Notes under the pieces: model-generated | Seen by the model: the letters and a program-made list of their open reading frames with translations, nothing else | Told to the model about the DNA's origin: nothing | Database searches by the model: none | Shown here: positions 58,729-64,000 of the stretch, one piece after another | Layout: each line of letters begins with the position of its first letter | How positions within the stretch are numbered: position 1 is the stretch's first letter | Made by a program: the position numbers and the translations under genes | Assembly: GCA_963726335.1 (NCBI GenBank) | Contig: CAVSCD010000011.1 | Span: 186,001 to 250,000 of the forward strand | Source: CAVSCD01 sp963726335 | Lineage (GTDB): Bacteria > Acidobacteriota > Aminicenantia > Aminicenantales > UBA8522 | Length of the DNA stretch: 64,000 nt | Direction: 5' to 3'

Positions 58729-59802
58729 TTAGGTATTCGAACCCGATCGCTGATGCTTTTCCTTGAGCCGACCGTGGATAGCGAGGATATCGGCCAGGAT
58801 GGCGCAGCCCGTTTCGAGCTTGCCGGCCCCCGGCCCCTGAATCGTGACCTTCCCCAGGAGGTCCGTGTCGAAGGTGAGAGCGTTCTGGGCGCCCATGACG
58901 CCCGCCAGCGGGTCGCTGAGCGGCAGCTTCTGGGGCGCGACGGAAGCGTCGACTTTCCCGGCCTTCCGCCGGGCCTGGGCGATCAGCTTGTACCGGTAGC
59001 CCTGGTCCTTCGCGGCCTGGATCTGCTCGCCGGTCAGGGCCGTGATCCCCTGCCTCTTGACGTCCGCGGGCGCGACGTCCCCGCCCAGCAGCACGTTCGA
59101 CAAGATGACGATCTTGGCCAGCGCGTCGAAGCCCTCGACATCGGCCGTCGGGTCGGCCTCGGCGTAGCCGAGCTGCTGGGCGAGCTTCAGGGCGTCGGCA
59201 TAGGCCATGTTATCCTGCTCCATTTTGGTCAGGATGAAATTGGTCGTGCCGTTGAGGATGCCCTTGACCTCGCGGATCTCGTTGCCGGCCAGTCCGTTCT
59301 CCACCAGGCTGAAGACCGGCGTGCCGCTCATGACCGTGCCCTCGATCCCGAAGACCAGCCCGTTTTTATGCGCCAGACCGCTGAGCTCTTTGTGGTAAAG
59401 GGCCGCCGGTCCCTTGTTCGAGGTCACGACGTGCATTCCGGAGCGCAAGGCCTTTTTGATGTAGCCCGTGGCCGGCTCCCCGGTCTTGATATCGGTGTAG
59501 GTGAGCTCGGCGATGATCTGGGCGTCGCATTGTTCGATCAGGTCCAGCGGGTTGAGGAGCTCGGCCGTGCTGCCCTCCCCGTAATACTGGTCGATCCGGC
59601 CGCCGCCGTCCAGGAGGGCGAAGAGCCTGTCGAGCTGGATGCCGTCCGGGACGAGGATCGATCCCTTGAGCATGTCCGAGATGGCCACGACCCTGGCCTC
59701 GAAACCGTACGCGCTCTTGAGCTGAACGCGCTTTTTTTCCAGGATCTCCAGCAGTCCTCTTCCGACCGTGCCGCAACCGATCAGCGCGATTTTGACTTCC
59801 AT
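58729..59802 (-). CDS. Homoserine dehydrogenase
   Basis: Reduces aspartate semialdehyde to homoserine. The 357-residue protein has the nucleotide-binding KIALIGCGTVGRGLLEILE, HVVTSNKGPAALYHKELSGL, and the catalytic GILNGTTNFILTKMEQ with the AEADPTADVEGFDALAKIVI signature (Asp and Lys). There is no C-terminal ACT domain, so threonine feedback through that domain is not expected. It lies 18 bases before the PLP sulfur enzyme and is the first gene of that pair. Confidence 0.95.
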   Translation of the reverse strand: MEVKIALIGCGTVGRGLLEILEKKRVQLKSAYGFEARVVAISDMLKGSILVPDGIQLDRLFALLDGGGRIDQYYGEGSTAELLNPLDLIEQCDAQIIAELTYTDIKTGEPATGYIKKALRSGMHVVTSNKGPAALYHKELSGLAHKNGLVFGIEGTVMSGTPVFSLVENGLAGNEIREVKGILNGTTNFILTKMEQDNMAYADALKLAQQLGYAEADPTADVEGFDALAKIVILSNVLLGGDVAPADVKRQGITALTGEQIQAAKDQGYRYKLIAQARRKAGKVDASVAPQKLPLSDPLAGVMGAQNALTFDTDLLGKVTIQGPGAGKLETGCAILADILAIHGRLKEKHQRSGSNT

Positions 59803-59971
59803 GTTCCTCGACCTCCTGACGCGGCTTCCCTTGGTCAGAGCGGGACGGAGCGCCTCATCACAGCCGTAAAAAATCTTCTCTCATCCGAGGCGGAACCCGG
59901 CCCCGTAGCGCCGGACAACGCCTCCTCAGCCTGCTTTATCAGAAAACCCGGTCCCCCGCGGGAGCGGGAAA

Positions 59972-60003
59972 GCGGGGACGGCTCCCGGAGGGGCCGCCCC
60001 CGC
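59972..60003 (-). terminator. Terminator hairpin after citrate synthase
   Basis: GCGGGGACGGC (59972-59982) and GCCGCCCCCGC (59993-60003) form an 11-bp stem with one mismatch, followed on minus by TTTCCC, ten bases after the citrate synthase stop. The stretch 59803-59971 shows nothing else. Confidence 0.6.
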
Positions 60004-60012
60004 GGCAACACC

Positions 60013-61342
60013 TTACTGTTTGGGCGCCGCTGCCGCCTTGACCTGGGCTTCGATCCAGTCGGTCGTGACGCTTTTCGGCCGTTCGATGGGCAGCCCGAGC
60101 GCCCGGCTCCAGATGAGCTGGGCCAGGACTGCCCATGGCCCGCGAAACGCCGAAGAAGACGGTGTAGAAGTCGTACTCGGTCGACACCGTAGTGCTAGAG
60201 CAGGCAGCCGGAGTGGGCGTCGACGTTCGGCCAGGGGTTCTTGGCCTTGCCGTGCTTCGTCAGGATGTCGGGAGCGACTTCATAGACCATGCTGACGACC
60301 TTGAAGATGTCGTCGTCCGGCAGGTGCTTGAGGGCGAACTCCCGCTGGGCGACATACCTGGGGTCGGTCTTCCGGAGGACGGCATGGCCGTAGCCGGGGA
60401 CGACTTTGCCGGCATTGAGGGTGTCCCAAAGGTACTTGACCAGCTGGTCCTTGGTCGGGACGCCGCCGAGGTCCTTCATGAGGTCCATGATCCAGCGGAG
60501 GACTTCCTGGTTGGCCAGGCCGTGGAGCGGCCCGGCCAGGCCGTCCATGGCCGCGGACAGGCTAGTAGTAGGCGTCGGAGAGGGCCGAGCCGACGAGGTG
60601 GCAGGTGTGGGCGGAGACGTTGCCGCCTTCGTGGTCGCTGTGGATGACGAGGTAAAGCCGCATCAGGTCCATAGAAGGCTCGTCCTCGTCGATGCCGAGC
60701 ATGTGGGCCATGTTCGCCGCCCCAGTCGAGCTTCGGATCGGCGGGGATGTGCTTGTCGCCCTTGTAGGAGCGCCGGTAGATGTGGGCGGCGATGAGCGGG
60801 CAGCTTGGCCAGGAGGTCCATGACGTCCTCGTACATGGGATCCCAGTACTCCATCTTGCTCATGCCCTTCCGGTAGCGCTCGGCGAAGATGGAATCCTTC
60901 TGGAGGGCCAGGATGGCCAGCCGAGAACTGGGTCATCGGGTGCATGTCCTTGGGCAGGCTCTTGAGGATGTCGATAAGATAATCGGGCAGGGCGCTGCGC
61001 TTCTTCCATTCCTCGGTGATCTCAGCGACGTCCGCCGCGGTGGGGAGGTCGCCCGTCAGGAGGAGGTAGAAGATGCCTTCGGGGAGCGGCTCCTCTCCGC
61101 CCGGGGCCTTGGGCAGCTTTTCCTGGAGCTCGGGGATGGTGAACCCGCGGAAGCGGATGCCCTCGATCGGGTCCAGGGCCGAGGTTTCCCACACCATGCA
61201 CTTGACCGAGCGCATCCCGCCGTACGCCTGGGCGATCGTCACATCGCCGATCTTCATGTCGCCGGACTGTTTCTGCAGGCCGACGACCCGTTCGCGCATG
61301 GGGCCGATCTTGGCCGCGAATTTCTCTTTCAATGATGGCCAT
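60013..61342 (-). pseudogene. gltA: Mitochondrial-type citrate synthase, reading frame broken by about seven indels
   Basis: The stretch encodes, piecewise, a type I citrate synthase that resembles eukaryotic mitochondrial forms more than E. coli GltA: HPMTQFS, SDHEGGNVSAHTCHLVGSAL, GLAGPLHGLANQEVL, PGYGHAVLRKTDPRY, KNPWPNVDAHSG and YTVFFGVSRAMG. The catalytic His, His and Asp are all present. The ATG at 61342 (AGGAGG upstream) gives MAII, but single-base changes near 61331, 60917, 60799, 60720, 60563, 60188 and 60130 break the frame, with a TAG at 60195-60197. All protein segments are conserved, which points to sequence errors rather than decay. Confidence 0.85.
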
Positions 61343-61392
61343 CAGTAATAACCTCCTGTGTAGACGAGATTTCCCTTTGTCTGGGCTCCTGA

Positions 61393-61422
61393 AATATATC
61401 ATTCCTGAAAAGCCGATGTCAA
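61393..61422 (-). promoter_or_regulatory. Promoter of the citrate synthase gene
   Basis: On minus: perfect TTGACA (61422-61417), 18 bases, TATATT (61398-61393). Confidence 0.65.
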
Positions 61423-61543
61423 CGGAATTCTCCCTGCCTGAACCGTCGGTCTTTTGCGCATATCTGTTGATTTTTTTGCGCCATGATACACAATAGAAAG
61501 TCAGGGCGTCGGTCGCCATCGATTTTGTCCAAGGAGAAGTCAC

Positions 61544-62099
61544 ATGGGAGGATTCGTCGTTTTGCTCATCATCATCGGCGTCGCGGCCGTGGCGGCGGTC
61601 GGCATCTATAACAGCCTGATCATCGCCAGGAACCGCTGCGACAACTCCTGGTCCCAGGTCGATGTCCAGCTCCGCCGGCGCTACGACCTGATCCCCAACC
61701 TGGTGGAAACGGTCAAGGGGTACGCCAAGCACGAGCGGGAGGTCTTCGAAAAAGTGACCCAGGCCCGCGCCAGCGCCATCAACGCCGGCACGGTCAAGGA
61801 CCAGGCCCAGGCTGAGAACATGCTGAGCGGCGCGCTGAAGAGCCTGTTCGCGGTCGCCGAAGACTATCCCGACCTCAAGGCCAACCAGAACTTCCTCATG
61901 CTCCAGGAGGAGCTGATCGGGCACCGAGAGCAAGATCGCCTACGCCCGCCAGTTCTACAACGACATGGTCATGAAGTTCAACCAGAAGCAGCAGGTCTTC
62001 CCCTCCAACATCATCGCCAACATGTTCAGCTTCAAGGAAAAGGAATACTTCGAGATCGAAGAGCCCGCGGCCAGAGAACCCGTAAAGGTGAGCTTCTGA
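61544..62099 (+). CDS. LemA-family protein, frameshifted near its 3' end
   Basis: LemA proteins have one N-terminal membrane helix and a helical outer domain. VVLLIIIGVAAVAAVGIYNS, CDNSWSQVDVQLRRRYDLIP and NLVETVKGYAKHEREVFEKV are typical. One extra G near 61921 shifts the frame; without it the protein continues GTESKIAYARQFYNDMV then FPSNIIANMFSFKEKEYFEI and ends VKVSF at 62099. LemA and the HtpX-like peptidase downstream are a common pair. The function of the pair in membrane quality control is inferred. Confidence 0.86.
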
Positions 62100-62104
62100 G
62101 GGCT

Positions 62105-62147
62105 CGGGGACATGAACCGATCCTCCCGGATCGGTGCCCTGTCCCCG
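62105..62147 (+). promoter_or_regulatory. Nested hairpin between lemA and htpX
   Basis: CGGGGACA (62105-62112) pairs with TGTCCCCG (62140-62147), enclosing a second perfect 8-bp stem ACCGATCC/GGATCGGT (62116-62135). A third stem (CGCGG/CCGCG) follows. It lies 25 bases before the htpX start and could attenuate or shield it. Confidence 0.5.
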
Positions 62148-62172
62148 CTGCGCGGAGTCCCCGCGAGGCCTG

Positions 62173-63069
62173 ATGTACGATCAGATCGCGAGCAACAAGC
62201 GGAGGTCTTTCCTCCTCGTCCTCTTTTTCCTCGGCCTGATCTTCCTGCTCGCCTGGGTTTTCGACCAGCTCGTCGGCATGGGCAAGGCGGGGATCGCCTT
62301 CGCCGTCATCCTCGCGGTGGGCATGACCGCCGGCAGCTACTATTACAGCGACCAGGTCGTGCTGGCCATGAGCCGGGCCCGCCCGGTGGAGAAAGACGAA
62401 TTCCCCTACCTCTATAATGTCGTCGAGGGACTGGCCATGGCCGCCGGCATCCCGGCGCCCAAGTGCTGCATCATCGAGGACACGGCGCCGAACGCCTTCG
62501 CCACGGGCCGGAACCCGGAGCACTCGGTCGTCGTCGTCACCACGGGCCTCCTCGAGAAGCTGAACCGGCTGGAGCTCGAGGGCGTGGTGGCCCATGAGAT
62601 GTCCCATATCAAGAACTATGACATCCTGCTGCAGACGCTCACCGTGGTGATGGTGGGCGTCGTGGCGCTGCTCAGCGACTGGCTGCGGCGGAGCTTCTGG
62701 TGGGGCGGGCCGCGGCGGAGGTCGTCGGACCGCGGTCGGGGCGGCGGCGCGGCCGGGCTCGTCATCGCGCTCGGGCTCATCCTGGCCATGCTGTCGCCGC
62801 TCGTCGCCCAGCTCATTCGCCTGGCCGTCTCCCGCCGGCGGGAGTTCCTGGCCGACGCCAGCGGCGCGATGCTCACCCGGTATCCCGCCGGCCTGGCTTC
62901 AGCGCTCAGGAAGATCGCGGCGGACAAGGAACCCCTCGAAGCGGCGAACAAGGCCACGGCCCACCTTTATATCGTCAACCCGCTGAAGGACCTCGGCGGG
63001 GCCGTGAACAGGCTGTTCAGCACCCATCCTCCGATCGAGGAGCGGATCGCCGCCCTGGAAAAAATGTGA
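62173..63069 (+). CDS. M48-family membrane metallopeptidase (HtpX-like)
   Basis: A 298-residue zinc protease with two N-terminal helices (FLLVLFFLGLIFLLAWVF and AGIAFAVILAVGMTAG), the segment DTAPNAFATGRNPEHSVVVV, the HEMSH zinc motif in GVVAHEMSHIKNYD, another hydrophobic pair, and the third ligand Glu in SRRREFLADASG. A Gly/Arg-rich loop (RRSSDRGRGGGAAGL) separates helices. HtpX degrades misfolded membrane proteins. The ATG at 62173 has GAGG just upstream. Confidence 0.93.
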   Translation: MYDQIASNKRRSFLLVLFFLGLIFLLAWVFDQLVGMGKAGIAFAVILAVGMTAGSYYYSDQVVLAMSRARPVEKDEFPYLYNVVEGLAMAAGIPAPKCCIIEDTAPNAFATGRNPEHSVVVVTTGLLEKLNRLELEGVVAHEMSHIKNYDILLQTLTVVMVGVVALLSDWLRRSFWWGGPRRRSSDRGRGGGAAGLVIALGLILAMLSPLVAQLIRLAVSRRREFLADASGAMLTRYPAGLASALRKIAADKEPLEAANKATAHLYIVNPLKDLGGAVNRLFSTHPPIEERIAALEKM

Positions 63070-63099
63070 AATGGTGTACACTGCAGAGGGAGAGTGCAC

Positions 63100-64000
63100 A
63101 TGAAGAACAAACCGATGGACCGGCGGAATTTTCTCAGGACCTGTGTCGCGGCGGCTGTCGGCGGTCAGTGCGTTGCTCGGCCTGCAGTACTTTCTCCGGA
63201 ACGCAGGGACCCGCCAGGCGCCGCATCCGGCGCCTTTAACGCCAAGGGTCTGCCGACCCGGGTCCTCGGAAAATCGGGCATCTCCGTGCCGATCATCGGG
63301 TTCGGCGGGGGCAGCCGGTTTTGCCGGATCCAGGAGCCGGAAAAAAGCGCCGAGCTCCTGACCGCTGCCCTCGATAACGGCCTCTACTATTGGGACACCG
63401 CCTCTAACTACACATGCGGCAAGGTCGACAGCGAGGAGCGCTTCGGCCTGGTCCTGAAGGGCCGGCGGAAAGAAGTGTTCGTGGCCACGAAGGTCGAGGA
63501 GATGACCGCCGACGGAGCGATGCGCCAGTTCGAGGAGAGCCTGAAAAAGCTCCAGACGGATCACGTGGATATCCTTCAGGTCCACAGCGTCGACACGCTG
63601 GCGGAAGTCGACCAGATCGGCGGCAAGGGCGGCGTCCTCGAAACACTCCACAAGCTCAAAGAGCAGAAGGCGGCGCGGCTGATCGGGTTCAGCTGCCACG
63701 CCTCGGCCGCGACGGCGGCCGCGATGGTCGAGCGCTTCGACCTCGACACCATGCTCATCGCCCTCAACCACCAGCAGGGCACCCAGGGCGATATGGAGAA
63801 AGGGGCGATCCCCGCCGCCGCGAAGAAGGGCCTGGGCGTGATGGTCATCAAGGTGATCCGGCCGCGAGAGACGGTGGCCGGCCTCGACCCGGCGGACCTG
63901 ATCCGGTACGCGCTGACGCTCGAGCACGTCGACTCGGCGGTCATCGGAACGGACAGCCCGGAGGTCCTGAAAAAGAATATTGCCCTGCTCAGGGATTTCC
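63100..64000 (+). CDS. Tat-exported aldo/keto reductase, cut by window end
   Basis: Begins MKNKPMDRRNFLRTCVAAAV, a twin-arginine-type signal (RRNFLR), and continues in one frame to the edge. The AKR domain shows LPTRVLGKSGISVPIIGFGG, LLTAALDNGLYYWDTASNYT with the Tyr region, DHVDILQVHSVD and IGFSCHASAATAAAMVERFD. The residues just after the signal read more naturally in another frame (ALLGLQYFLRNAG), which may mark a compensating indel pair near 63165-63240. It would be exported folded with NADP(H), or anchored. The catalytic His appears as QVHS. Confidence 0.83.
   Translation, partial: MKNKPMDRRNFLRTCVAAAVGGQCVARPAVLSPERRDPPGAASGAFNAKGLPTRVLGKSGISVPIIGFGGGSRFCRIQEPEKSAELLTAALDNGLYYWDTASNYTCGKVDSEERFGLVLKGRRKEVFVATKVEEMTADGAMRQFEESLKKLQTDHVDILQVHSVDTLAEVDQIGGKGGVLETLHKLKEQKAARLIGFSCHASAATAAAMVERFDLDTMLIALNHQQGTQGDMEKGAIPAAAKKGLGVMVIKVIRPRETVAGLDPADLIRYALTLEHVDSAVIGTDSPEVLKKNIALLRDF

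Noticed and set aside
57322..60192. 956-codon plus-strand frame opposite the PLP enzyme and homoserine dehydrogenase
   Set aside because: Both minus-strand genes have full catalytic motifs; the plus frame has none.

Overview
The window is a GC-rich (roughly 60-65 %), gene-dense piece of bacterial chromosome with a Gram-negative envelope: an RND pump with a TolC-type channel, LolA, TatA, lipoproteins, outer-membrane beta-barrels and murein genes. Two GWxTD-domain proteins, many TPR proteins, a kinase/sulfatase-modifying-factor-like/hydrolase fusion and a mitochondrial-type citrate synthase suggest an Acidobacteriota-like or Candidatus Aminicenantes-like organism. That placement is inference from gene content; no 16S rRNA is present.

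Layout. 1-4.8 kb: tsaD (cut by the edge) and mtnA on the minus strand, then tatA, a methyltransferase and a ROK sugar kinase on plus. 4.9-7 kb: two GWxTD proteins and tRNA-Leu(CAG), minus. 7.2-10.8 kb: two paralogous repeat lipoproteins around a beta-barrel gene, then an eRF1/Vms1-like protein. 10.9-17.2 kb: tetR-tolC-MFP-RND efflux operon with a palindromic operator candidate. 17.3-25.3 kb: xerC/D, MBL hydrolase, methyltransferase, AMMECR1 pair, subtilase, beta-barrel, TPR protein, acyltransferase. 25.5-36.3 kb: symporter, lolA, the rplM-rpsI-rpsB-tsf-pyrH-frr operon, a TPR lipoprotein, the amidase-gerMN-der operon and tmRNA. 36.5-40.5 kb: PilX-like protein, the kinase fusion, tRNA-Val(TAC). 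40.7-45.6 kb: plus-strand housekeeping run rplU-rpmA-obgE-nadD-rsfS-rlmH-dksA-comF. 45.7-51.7 kb: hsp20, rsmI, split NAD synthetase, a J-domain/TPR protein and a TPR protein. 52-55.8 kb: murB, DUF2520 protein, UPF0173 hydrolase, murA. 55.9-64 kb: aldehyde dehydrogenase, PLP sulfur-amino-acid enzyme, homoserine dehydrogenase, citrate synthase, lemA-htpX and a Tat-exported aldo/keto reductase cut by the edge.

Three things stand out. First, two families of dispersed palindromic elements lie between genes; one copy supplies a gene's stop codon, and both copies of the second family begin at the stop codon of a minus-strand gene. Second, several genes have a good -10 box, often an extended TGn -10, seven or eight bases before the start codon with no ribosome binding site, which predicts leaderless mRNAs. 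Third, several reading frames are broken by single-base indels (the kinase fusion, nadE, citrate synthase about seven times, lemA), clustered at 60-62 kb, so part of this sequence probably contains consensus errors.
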